From NCBI GenBank assembly GCA_004124385.1, contig SCKN01000003.1, positions 38,501 to 102,500 of the forward strand: 64,000 nt of DNA. The letters run 5' to 3'. Under the pieces are notes generated by a model. That model saw nothing but the letters and a program-made list of their open reading frames with translations, searched no databases and was not told where the DNA came from. Shown piece by piece: positions 47,901 to 55,872 of this stretch (positions are counted from its first letter, which is position 1; each line of letters opens with the position of its first letter). Source of the stretch: Fidelibacterota bacterium (GTDB taxonomy: Bacteria > Fidelibacterota > Marinisomatia > Marinisomatales > TCS55). The position numbers and the translations under genes are program-made.

Positions 47901-48406
47901 ATGATTGGGCGGGTGATACGGGAGTGTATGTTGATGCCCCTTCCAATGAATATCGTATGTCCTATGATCGACCCCACGATTTAACGCTTTCGATTTATTC
48001 AAAACTACCCTTGAGAATTAATGCAGGAATAACAGCTTTTTATCAGTCTGGGGCACCTTACACACCGTTGATTTTTGATGGGCGCGATCCAAAGGTGGAT
48101 ATAAAAAATCCAAATTCTAAAAGACAGGCTCCTTATAAAAATGTAAACCTGCTTTTAACCAAAGCATTTAATTATTATGGATTAACTGTGAACATGGGGC
48201 TCAATATTCAAAATGTATTTAATTTAAAAAATGATCTTGATATTTGGCCCTTGACTGGTATAGCTGCAGACCCCGGTAAATATTATACAGATCAAGTTGG
48301 ATTACCAGATGCGCAGCACGACAAGCCCAGTTCTTATTATGACAGACCGTGGATGTATTATTCCCCAAGGCAAATGAATTTTTATATACGGATTGATTTT
48401 AAATAA
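44975..48406 (+). CDS. TonB-dependent receptor with carboxypeptidase-regulatory-like domain
   Basis: 1143 residues. Signal peptide 1-19, then a CarboxypepD_reg-like beta-sandwich (about 24-105; GTIRGQVKDAEGSPLPGVQLFI), a plug domain (about 115-230; IHVRGGRSGEIAYMMDG) and a long outer-membrane barrel ending in FYIRIDFK. Unusually, the barrel loops carry Asp-rich calcium-loop motifs near residues 440, 513-530, 714-735 and 791-805 (for example DLNGNGIWDEGEPW and DLNDNGVWDRGSEP). It should import a large ligand with TonB energy; ligand unknown. Its start overlaps the lipoprotein and its stop overlaps the next gene. Confidence 0.9.
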   Translation: MKQFKFSILIIYLVSFVFAGTDGTIRGQVKDAEGSPLPGVQLFIPDLSMGAIADINGNYIILNLPVGSYDVKVMMIGYQTQTMKEVDVIMDQTVWLNFTMAIAAIEGDEVEVYGEKPLVEKGQTSRKITINSETIESLPIRDLNEIYALQSGVVRVQSRTHGIPDYEEKGLEEIHVRGGRSGEIAYMMDGMYLRNPIYNVIGNGTRLNLMALRQLDWQPGGFNAEYGDAMSAVSNLHTRSGGKSFQYGMRYETSGIGASLGSRYDELRGYDDISIGLGGPIWGLSKLTYWISGEYTNNASARVFEFDDKVYQTLPELQSDGSNYQEYMNILNQNKENLVQPWDTQEGFRGFGFRKTWDVFGKLTYKPTNKIRINASYWQVANHQKVFNPAFMYWDDGQTELFQDTYRGYLEYNQSVTSRTFFTVRATRFIQDRFLGVRWKDSDNDGRPDWYEWRHSAGPYEDTSDPYNPDMVPYSLSDNGDTLYYTMVDPRSGWYVGAEPGLYNWDTAEDFTDLNGNGIWDEGEPWVDRDAAGYTNGQWDGPEQVAALYFRDGDYWLEPEMYEDFSPFIDYNYLQNSIGLHPSIHPQAFPQFSPNAQYLGLRYSGFSDDPNYFMPSFGGYVWNEGRIFGGNSNLYNKSRAETNELRIDVTSQLTDKLKIRTGFDYKSHKLDFYEVSSPWLGEGAMVQTFAEFWEDTGPDSLLPTDDGYEEPDRGEGNNRYDPGEPYADANKNGKWDAYREPEEISAYIQNTFEVPWMVINAGVRIDAVNYNTQVWADTLGKFSPGNPWFYSDLNDNGVWDRGSEPATNLAGVAHQKVLFTDTKWTYKISPRLGFSHVITDQATFTFNYGIYYQTPTYQNVFLRTNMLEDPEELFETSSDPKIGNANMTAMRTESYSFAFNIQFNRYWAFTLGGYNKNMAQNLFYRTNRSGVYEYKVFSNGDYGSARGIEFMLQNRGMWFNTMLQYTYSIAKANSAHDWAGDTGVYVDAPSNEYRMSYDRPHDLTLSIYSKLPLRINAGITAFYQSGAPYTPLIFDGRDPKVDIKNPNSKRQAPYKNVNLLLTKAFNYYGLTVNMGLNIQNVFNLKNDLDIWPLTGIAADPGKYYTDQVGLPDAQHDKPSSYYDRPWMYYSPRQMNFYIRIDFK

Positions 48407-51400
48407 TGAAACGCTTTTTTATCATAATGACAACAATCACATTTTTAATGGGCACGGACGCTGGCGTTGATAGGCGAGCAACATTACCTATGAAAAAAGG
48501 GTTACCTGGTCCTGTGGAAAAAATTGGAGATTATCCATTTCCAACAAATCCAATGAATGATCGTGGTAAAGGATATTTGCTCCAGGGAAAGATTAAAAAT
48601 GCAGTTACAAATTATGGTGGGTTCATAGATTGGGATAACCATCCTGCAGGCTTATGGGGAGATTATACATATTTGCCAAATGTATCGTTTTTAGCAGGTG
48701 TTCCTGGGCAAAAATACACATCTGATTTTAATTGGTCATTATACGAAAGTATACAATTAGGGGGCGATATACTTCGCCAAACGTGGACATCTGCCGATGC
48801 ATATTCCGCATGGTTTGAAGATGGTGATACCAATTTTGTCAGTATACTATTTGAAGCGGATAATGATTACGGAAAATGGCGTCCGGATAGTATTGCTAAA
48901 ATGTATTCAATTGATGCGGTAGATGATTATTATCAATGGGGTATAGATGATGTAAACGAACGCATTTTCATCAGTACCAAGGAAACAGCTGATCCAAATA
49001 ATTCAGGTTCAAGAATGGGCTTAATATATCCCTGGGCATTACGTCCTAAACTAAAAGAACGGACAGATGATTTTGATGTATATGAATATGGCGAAGATAA
49101 AGAAGAATGGACACAGGATGATATCTATCATTATTATGGTACAAATGTAGCAGACTCTTGGTTCACGTGGTCTGAAGCGTATACGGATTGGCAAGCAACT
49201 ACAAAATCAAGAGTCAATACCCATAATACTGCCGTAACAGCCGGAGATATTTTTGGGGATACATATTTTTCTGATCCCGGAGATACGTATCCGTTATTAG
49301 CCCACAGTAATTATTCGCAAACATGGCCCACACGATTAAATATTGAAACAGGCGAGATGGAATCTTTTTGGCCGGGATGGTGGGCTGAAGAATATATTGA
49401 AGACCTACCAGGCTGCAGCGGTAACAGGAAAGATCCCGATTGTTGGCAGGAAGTTCCGGGGCGCTTTATTTCTGATACGGATGTGTATATGGAATTTGAT
49501 GATCGTTGGGCGCATCGCGGGAATCGTGTCAATACGAATGATGAATATGAAGTCAGTGGATACCCCATGGGATTTAAGGTTAAAGCTGAAGCGCATTCAT
49601 ACGGCGTTTCTTATGCTGAAGATATTATGTTTGTTACCGTTCGAGTCCGCAATGAAAGTGGTGATTGGTACGATGAAGACGGCAATTTCCACCACGGCTT
49701 AATTATGCCCGATGGCACAAAACTGAACCATGGAAAAGGGTTTGATTATCAAGGTGTTACCCTTGGGTTCTACATGGATGCAGATGCTGTTAGTACTGAT
49801 ATATATGGTAATACGGGTGTTCATACAAATGATGATGATTATATGGAATACTATGATGAACGGTTTGAAATTGGCGATGAGGTTCTCATCATCAGTATGG
49901 CTATGATTTATGATTATGACGGTAATAGCAACGGCGCAACTGATTTAGGAATTGTTGCGACACAATTATTGGACACACCCAAAGCAACCCGAGAAATTGA
50001 TTTGGATATGGATGGATTTCCCGATCGTTATCCCGGCGAAGATTTGAAGATGACGGATTGGCATTGGTTTGACTGGTACAACCGACCGGGTGTTGTCAAT
50101 AGGGAAGGGAGCGGTAGTTGTTATGCGGGATCTGCCGGATGTCCCCAAGCAAAAAACAAAGAAGAAATCATGTATAAACTAATGGTTGGAGATACGACCA
50201 ATACAAAGACATCAGAAAATGCATGGTTTTTTCATACACCGAATCCGGATACAGATTTAGGAACGGAATTGAATCCCCATTTTGATTCATTGGAAGGTCT
50301 GGAAGAAGAAGATGCCTTTGATGAAGGGCTGGATTGTGTTTTTATTATGAGCTGCGGACCCTTTGATTTAAAAGTCGGTGAGGAAGTCCCCTTTTCGTTT
50401 TGCATTATTTTTGGACAAAATAAACAGGATTTAATCAGTAATGCCAAATTTGCCCAAATCATGTATAATTCCCATTATCAGGGATATACTCCTCCAACAC
50501 GTCCTGACGTTCATGCAGTTACTGATCATAATAAAGTATCATTATTTTGGGATAATGCTGCAGAAATATCAAACGATATTGTAACCGGTTATGCAGATTT
50601 TGAAGGATATAAAATTTATAAAAGTAAAGATGGCGGTCGTACTTGGGGCACGCCCGATAAACAAATTTATGATGATTATGGAATCGCCGTTGGATGGCAG
50701 CCTTATGCACAGTTTGATCTAAATGCTGAAGAAGATTCATTGCATTGTATTTGGGAAAATGATGAATGCTCTGATGGCTTGAATCGCGGAAGATCGATTT
50801 CTGGCCCGGACCCCCATGCGCCTTGGTTTAATCTGGGTTTTGATACAAGCTTGGATGAAATTAAAAAAGACACAACAATTAATGGCTCGGATTATCAGTA
50901 TTATTTTGTTGATAAAAATGTTCAGGATGGAATACAGTATACATATGCCATTACAGCGTATGATATGGGTGTCGAATCAGATTTTATCATTATGTGGGAG
51001 GATGATACAAGCGGTGGATTCGTTCCCGATACACTTTGGTCGTACTCCAACCCGGAGCACTGGTCCAGTCCAGACGGTTATGCGAGTATTGAAAATTCAA
51101 AAGGGACCTCCATTTTGGATAAGAATTTTGTCCAAGTGTATGCAGGATTTAAATCTCAAAATCAGCTTTCAGAAATTGGTGTCGTTCCCAATCCATACAT
51201 TGTGCGATCCCACCTAAATGAAAATGAATGGGTACGAGAAATTAGATTTACAAAACTGCCACCAGAATGCACAATTAATATATATACAGTAAACGGTGAA
51301 CATGTCCAGAAATTAGAGCATATTGACTTAACCGGTCAGGATTCAAACGAAATTTATTCCGGTGGAGAAGCTGTATGGGATTTACGAACGGTCAATAATC

Positions 51401-51486
51401 AAGAAATTGCTCCCGGATTATACATTTTCACAGTACAAGCAGCAGGGATGGAAGATCACGTCGGTAAATTTGCGGTGGTGCGCTGA
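48406..51486 (+). CDS. Large exported protein X1 with FN3-like module and GKFAVVR-type C-terminal tail
   Basis: 1026 residues, signal peptide of about 17. Residues 20-690 match no family known to me. Near 701-880 a fibronectin III-like module begins with HNKVSLFWDNAAE and continues GYADFEGYKIYKSKDGG. The last 105 residues form a sorting-like domain: VVPNPYIVRSH, RFTKLPPECTINIYTVNGE, PGLYIFTVQA and the end GKFAVVR. It is related to but distinct from the YPNPFNP type. Start and stop overlap the neighbours by one base each (TAATG, TGATG), so it is co-translated with PorV copy 1. Confidence 0.8.
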   Translation: MKRFFIIMTTITFLMGTDAGVDRRATLPMKKGLPGPVEKIGDYPFPTNPMNDRGKGYLLQGKIKNAVTNYGGFIDWDNHPAGLWGDYTYLPNVSFLAGVPGQKYTSDFNWSLYESIQLGGDILRQTWTSADAYSAWFEDGDTNFVSILFEADNDYGKWRPDSIAKMYSIDAVDDYYQWGIDDVNERIFISTKETADPNNSGSRMGLIYPWALRPKLKERTDDFDVYEYGEDKEEWTQDDIYHYYGTNVADSWFTWSEAYTDWQATTKSRVNTHNTAVTAGDIFGDTYFSDPGDTYPLLAHSNYSQTWPTRLNIETGEMESFWPGWWAEEYIEDLPGCSGNRKDPDCWQEVPGRFISDTDVYMEFDDRWAHRGNRVNTNDEYEVSGYPMGFKVKAEAHSYGVSYAEDIMFVTVRVRNESGDWYDEDGNFHHGLIMPDGTKLNHGKGFDYQGVTLGFYMDADAVSTDIYGNTGVHTNDDDYMEYYDERFEIGDEVLIISMAMIYDYDGNSNGATDLGIVATQLLDTPKATREIDLDMDGFPDRYPGEDLKMTDWHWFDWYNRPGVVNREGSGSCYAGSAGCPQAKNKEEIMYKLMVGDTTNTKTSENAWFFHTPNPDTDLGTELNPHFDSLEGLEEEDAFDEGLDCVFIMSCGPFDLKVGEEVPFSFCIIFGQNKQDLISNAKFAQIMYNSHYQGYTPPTRPDVHAVTDHNKVSLFWDNAAEISNDIVTGYADFEGYKIYKSKDGGRTWGTPDKQIYDDYGIAVGWQPYAQFDLNAEEDSLHCIWENDECSDGLNRGRSISGPDPHAPWFNLGFDTSLDEIKKDTTINGSDYQYYFVDKNVQDGIQYTYAITAYDMGVESDFIIMWEDDTSGGFVPDTLWSYSNPEHWSSPDGYASIENSKGTSILDKNFVQVYAGFKSQNQLSEIGVVPNPYIVRSHLNENEWVREIRFTKLPPECTINIYTVNGEHVQKLEHIDLTGQDSNEIYSGGEAVWDLRTVNNQEIAPGLYIFTVQAAGMEDHVGKFAVVR

Positions 51487-52505
51487 TGCGATACTTAATA
51501 ACATTATTGTTGTATATGAGCTTTGGTTTTAGTCAGTATAGAGATATCCCGGATATAGTAACAAAGGTCGCTACATCTACAGCAAATTGGCTGAAGCTGG
51601 AGACACACCCCAGAGCGGTGGCGCTAGGCGGAGCATTTGTAGCGAGTGGAAGAGGGATAGGAGCTGTCTCCTATAATCCGGCAGCCATTGCATTTGTAGA
51701 AGGCCAGGAGAGTTATGTATTTCGAACAAACTATTTAGCGGATATTACCCATAATGTTGTGTCTTATGGACGTAAGCTGTCCGGATCAGACTTTGCCGGT
51801 TTTCATCTGTTTTATCTTGATTCCGGTCCCATGAATGTAACCAATAGAGCATATCCTGATGGAACAGGAGAAACGTTTAATGTTCAGTCTATTGCTTTTA
51901 GAACCACATACGGTAGAAGACTCACAGATAGATTAAAAGTGGGTGTTAGTTTAAACTTTATACGAGATGATATTCATACAGTATCTATGAATACACTGGC
52001 GTTTGATATTGGCTCCAACTTTGATACAGGTATTTATGGTTTTAATCTGGGAATGAGTATTACCAACTTTGGTCCGGAAGTACAGTATTATGGAGATGGA
52101 TTACAACAGATAGTCCCGGATAGTATAGATGTGGATGGCGTATTGCATAAAGTGACTGAACCATTTCCGTTACCCTTGGCATTTAGATTAGGGATAGAGA
52201 ATGAACTTATGGGTCCTAATAGTGAGTTTTACAAAAGTGAAGTTCACAGCTTAACCGTCGCTTTTGATGGTGTTGTTCCCAATGATTATACGCCGACTGG
52301 TCATTTAGGATTGGAATATGGATATAATAATCTGGGCTTTATTCGAGGCGGAGTACGGTTGGGCCATGATACGGCTACGATTAGTGGCGGCGGTGGTATT
52401 CGTTTAAAGACACGAGCTTTAGCCATCATTATTGATTATGCCTTTGTGGACTTCGGTATACTCAAACTCTCTCATCAAGTTGGACTGGGGTTGGAATTCT
52501 AATTA
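51454..52505 (+). repeat. Direct repeat copy 1 (cargo tail plus PorV gene)
   Basis: About 1.05 kb nearly identical to 54631-55682, offset 3177 bases. The repeat includes the last codons of the preceding cargo gene (tail GKFAVVR), the TGATG junction and the whole PorV gene. Differences are scattered single bases, mostly silent. Confidence 0.93.
51486..52502 (+). CDS. porV: PorV/PorQ family outer-membrane protein, copy 1
   Basis: 338 residues. Signal peptide about 1-16, then the family pattern RAVALGGAFVASGRGIGAVSYNPAAIAF and a beta barrel with KVGVSLNFIRDD and GGVRLGHDTATISGGGGI, ending in LGLEF. Members of this group (PorV/LptO) shuttle T9SS cargo to the attachment complex at the outer membrane; others are simply barrels. 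It is translated from a TGATG junction with X1. It differs from the second copy at only five residues. Confidence 0.85.
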   Translation: MRYLITLLLYMSFGFSQYRDIPDIVTKVATSTANWLKLETHPRAVALGGAFVASGRGIGAVSYNPAAIAFVEGQESYVFRTNYLADITHNVVSYGRKLSGSDFAGFHLFYLDSGPMNVTNRAYPDGTGETFNVQSIAFRTTYGRRLTDRLKVGVSLNFIRDDIHTVSMNTLAFDIGSNFDTGIYGFNLGMSITNFGPEVQYYGDGLQQIVPDSIDVDGVLHKVTEPFPLPLAFRLGIENELMGPNSEFYKSEVHSLTVAFDGVVPNDYTPTGHLGLEYGYNNLGFIRGGVRLGHDTATISGGGGIRLKTRALAIIIDYAFVDFGILKLSHQVGLGLEF

Positions 52506-52512
52506 GGATCAA

Positions 52513-54663
52513 ATGAAAAGAATAATCGCAATATATTTTTCAATAGCTTGGTACATTATTGTGGGTCAATCTCCACCAGAATCACCGACATTATACGCAA
52601 CAGTTAATCATGAACGTGTGCAATTATCATGGAATAATGCCGCAGAACTGTCCATCGATTCGTTGACAGGCTATGCTGATTTTGAAGGGTATAAAATTTA
52701 TCGCAGTACCGATGGCGGTGAAACCTGGGGTGGAGCTCATGATAGACTTTTTGATCACAATGGCCAATTCATTGGCTGGAAACCATTTGCGCAGTTTGAT
52801 TTATCTCAAGATGAAGATGAAGAGTTTTGTATCTATGGCGATGATTGTGATGAATCCGGCGCACCCACAAGAAGCATAGGAATATCCGGGCCGGACCCAT
52901 TAAATACTCGGCAGCACTTGGGATATAATACCGGTCTAGTTCACAGCTTTATTGATTCATCCGTTTTGGATGGAATGGAATATACCTATGTGTTGACTGC
53001 CTACGACATGGGGCTTCGGTCTTACGAAATTGAATATACCGATGATAACAATGATGGAATATTCACCGCTGATACAATTTGGTCACTATCTAATCCGGAT
53101 CATATTTTAGTTAATGGCAGCGGACTTGCCAGTTTAGAAAGTGATTATGGATTATCTTTGGATCAAAATTATGTTTCAGTAACTCCCGGATATTATGCCA
53201 GTAATGTCTGGTTTCCCGACCCCGACAATATTGATACTTTATTTGTTCGGCAGCCGGGGACGATTGGAACAGGTAATAAATCATACTCTGTAGTAGAACG
53301 ATATGAATTAACAGATGAAGTATTAAAATTTGAAATTCAAGCATCTATAGCCACAGATGCGGTTGAAAATATGGCAAGCGAAAATGCCCTTATTTATGTA
53401 TATGAAGTGGATAATGCAGAATCGCAAATACCCGTTACAATTGCATCAACATTCGATACAATAAATTTTTCAGAAAGCGGGAAAGATTCTCTACGTGATT
53501 TACCGGGAGCGTCCGAAAATGGCGGAAGTATATTTATTCCGGAATACAAAATGATTACTGGCGTAGACGTAATAAGTAATAAAGTGAGTGGAATACAATT
53601 TGAGTTTGAAAATATGCCCCGAGTTGCACCCGATAGAGTCCCCATTGAAAATTATGAATGGTCTGGGGACACCATTACATATTTGAATATTCTAAAAGGA
53701 TCAAAACTTATCAATCTCAATTTTCAGTACAGTAGTCAGAATACCTATAATAGGCGGTTGAACTTTGATTATTTAATCGAATTTTTTGACACACCTCGCG
53801 GCGACACAGTTCAAAATTCTTTTTGTAATACATTCCCGACAGTATTGCCTCTTCAAATAAAAAATCTTACTACCGGAAAGAAGGTAGCATTGAATCATAA
53901 AGATAATGGTGTTCCAGGTACGCTGAATCCGCCTAATTATGATTTAGGAGCTTTAGACTGTATGTGGACTCGCAATGAAGAAATCAAGTTTTGGGGTGAC
54001 ACATTAGAAACAACTGACGGATTAGAAGCTATTTATACATTTTCTCTAAAATTAAATTTCCCCATTTTTGAAGCGATTGGAGATTCTTTAACTTGGTCTG
54101 AAACCGGTACCTATGAGAAGGATGAAATCGTGTATTATAAAGCAATGATGTGGATTGCCCAGGAAGATATTAATGCGAAAGAACCGACAGCAGAATTTTA
54201 TGATGATGATAGTGATGGTATGAATGATAATCCGTGGAAACCATACTATCCTTGGGATGATGGAGATTCACTTATTATTCGTACTGAAAAGTTTTTTGTA
54301 GATGGCGACAGTTGGCTGGTGGATATGTCAATGCTGGGCAGTCAACAAGACGTAAGTGTTGAATCCCTAAATGAAATTAGTGTTGTTCCTAATCCTTATT
54401 TTTCCCGCTCCCATTTTCAGGAAGAAGAAGAGCGAAGATTACGTTTTACACGATTGCCAAGTGAATGCCGTATTACCGTTTATACTATCACAGGTGAACT
54501 TGTAACGGTTATTAATCATTCCGATCCATACGACAGTAATGAATGGTGGAATCTGCAATCAGGTGAAAGTCATACCGGCAAAACAATTACACCGGGGCTA
54601 TATATTTTTGTTGTTGAAGCTGAAGGAAAAGATCACATCGGTAAATTTGCGGTGGTGCGCTGA
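52513..54663 (+). CDS. Exported protein X2 with FN3-like module and GKFAVVR-type tail
   Basis: 716 residues, signal peptide of about 18. It starts directly with the module that X1 carries near residue 701 (HERVQLSWNNAAE, GYADFEGYKIYRSTDGGETWG) and therefore lacks X1's large N-terminal region. A middle beta-rich domain of unknown type (about 200-600) is its own. The last 98 residues match the X1 tail: VVPNPYFSRSH, RFTRLPSECRITVYTITGE and GKFAVVR. It lies ten bases after PorV copy 1 and is coupled to PorV copy 2 by TGATG. Confidence 0.8.
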   Translation: MKRIIAIYFSIAWYIIVGQSPPESPTLYATVNHERVQLSWNNAAELSIDSLTGYADFEGYKIYRSTDGGETWGGAHDRLFDHNGQFIGWKPFAQFDLSQDEDEEFCIYGDDCDESGAPTRSIGISGPDPLNTRQHLGYNTGLVHSFIDSSVLDGMEYTYVLTAYDMGLRSYEIEYTDDNNDGIFTADTIWSLSNPDHILVNGSGLASLESDYGLSLDQNYVSVTPGYYASNVWFPDPDNIDTLFVRQPGTIGTGNKSYSVVERYELTDEVLKFEIQASIATDAVENMASENALIYVYEVDNAESQIPVTIASTFDTINFSESGKDSLRDLPGASENGGSIFIPEYKMITGVDVISNKVSGIQFEFENMPRVAPDRVPIENYEWSGDTITYLNILKGSKLINLNFQYSSQNTYNRRLNFDYLIEFFDTPRGDTVQNSFCNTFPTVLPLQIKNLTTGKKVALNHKDNGVPGTLNPPNYDLGALDCMWTRNEEIKFWGDTLETTDGLEAIYTFSLKLNFPIFEAIGDSLTWSETGTYEKDEIVYYKAMMWIAQEDINAKEPTAEFYDDDSDGMNDNPWKPYYPWDDGDSLIIRTEKFFVDGDSWLVDMSMLGSQQDVSVESLNEISVVPNPYFSRSHFQEEEERRLRFTRLPSECRITVYTITGELVTVINHSDPYDSNEWWNLQSGESHTGKTITPGLYIFVVEAEGKDHIGKFAVVR

Positions 54664-55682
54664 TGCGATACTTAATAACATTATTGTTGTATATGAGTAT
54701 TGGTTTTAGTCAGTACAGAGATATCCCGGATATAGTAACCAAGGTCGCTACATCTACAGCAAATTGGTTGAAGCTGGAGACACACCCCAGAGCGGTGGCG
54801 CTAGGCGGAGCATTTGTAGCGAGTGGAAGAGGGATAGGAGCTGTCTCCTATAATCCGGCAGCCATTGCATTTGTAGAAGGCCAGGAGAGTTATGTATTTC
54901 GAACAAACTATTTAGCGGATATAACCCATAATGTTGTGTCGTATGGACGTAAGCTGTCCGGATCAGACTTTGCCGGATTTCACCTGTTTTATCTTGATTC
55001 CGGTCCTATGAATGTAACCAATAGAGCCTACCCTGATGGAACAGGAGAAACGTTTAATGTTCAGTCTATTGCTTTTAGAACCACATACGGTAGAAGACTC
55101 ACAGACAGATTAAAAGTAGGCGTTAGTTTAAACTTTATACGAGATGATATTCATACAGTATCTATGAATACAATGGCGTTTGATATTGGCTCCAACTTTG
55201 ATACAGGTATTTATGGTTTTAATCTGGGAATGAGTATTACCAACTTTGGTCCGGAAGTACAGTATTATGGAGAGGGATTACAGCAGATAGTCCCGGATAG
55301 TATTGATGTAGATGGCGTATTGCATAAAGTGACTGAACCATTTCCGTTACCATTGGCATTTAGATTAGGAATAGAGAATGAACTTATGGGTCCTAATAGT
55401 GAGTTTTACAAAAGTGACATTCACAGCTTAACCGTCGCTTTTGATGGTGTTGTTCCCAATGATTATACACCGACTGGTCATTTAGGATTGGAATATGGAT
55501 ATAATAATCTGGGCTTTATTCGAGGCGGAGTACGGTTGGGCCATGATACTGCTACGATTAGTGGCGGCGGTGGTATTCGTTTAAAGACACGAGCTTTAGC
55601 CATCATTATTGATTATGCCTTTGTGGACTTCGGTATCCTCAAACTCTCTCATCAAGTTGGACTGGGGTTGGAATTTTAATTT
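54631..55682 (+). repeat. Direct repeat copy 2 (cargo tail plus PorV gene)
   Basis: Second copy of the repeat at 51454-52505, with the same boundaries: it begins in the last codons of X2 and ends just after the PorV stop. Sequence beyond both ends is unrelated between copies. Confidence 0.93.
54663..55679 (+). CDS. porV: PorV/PorQ family outer-membrane protein, copy 2
   Basis: 338 residues, differing from copy 1 only at about residue 13 (Phe to Ile), a Leu to Met, an Asp to Glu and Glu-Val to Asp-Ile. Signal peptide, barrel and C-terminal LGLEF are intact, so both copies look functional. It is the last gene of the operon that starts with the lipoprotein at 42927; about 190 bases without a gene follow. 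Confidence 0.85.
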   Translation: MRYLITLLLYMSIGFSQYRDIPDIVTKVATSTANWLKLETHPRAVALGGAFVASGRGIGAVSYNPAAIAFVEGQESYVFRTNYLADITHNVVSYGRKLSGSDFAGFHLFYLDSGPMNVTNRAYPDGTGETFNVQSIAFRTTYGRRLTDRLKVGVSLNFIRDDIHTVSMNTMAFDIGSNFDTGIYGFNLGMSITNFGPEVQYYGEGLQQIVPDSIDVDGVLHKVTEPFPLPLAFRLGIENELMGPNSEFYKSDIHSLTVAFDGVVPNDYTPTGHLGLEYGYNNLGFIRGGVRLGHDTATISGGGGIRLKTRALAIIIDYAFVDFGILKLSHQVGLGLEF

Positions 55683-55872
55683 GTGATGGGTGTCAACAGT
55701 TGATACAAAGATAACCCAGTAGATTCTCTTTAAACATATTCATATAAATTCAATAAGTAACATCAGGAAATAATACGTTACTCTAATATATTCTCGATGT
55801 GGTTCTCGGGAAAATTAATTATTATACGTAAATTTCTACACTTTGATAAAAGATAAAACAGGAAGGAAACTC

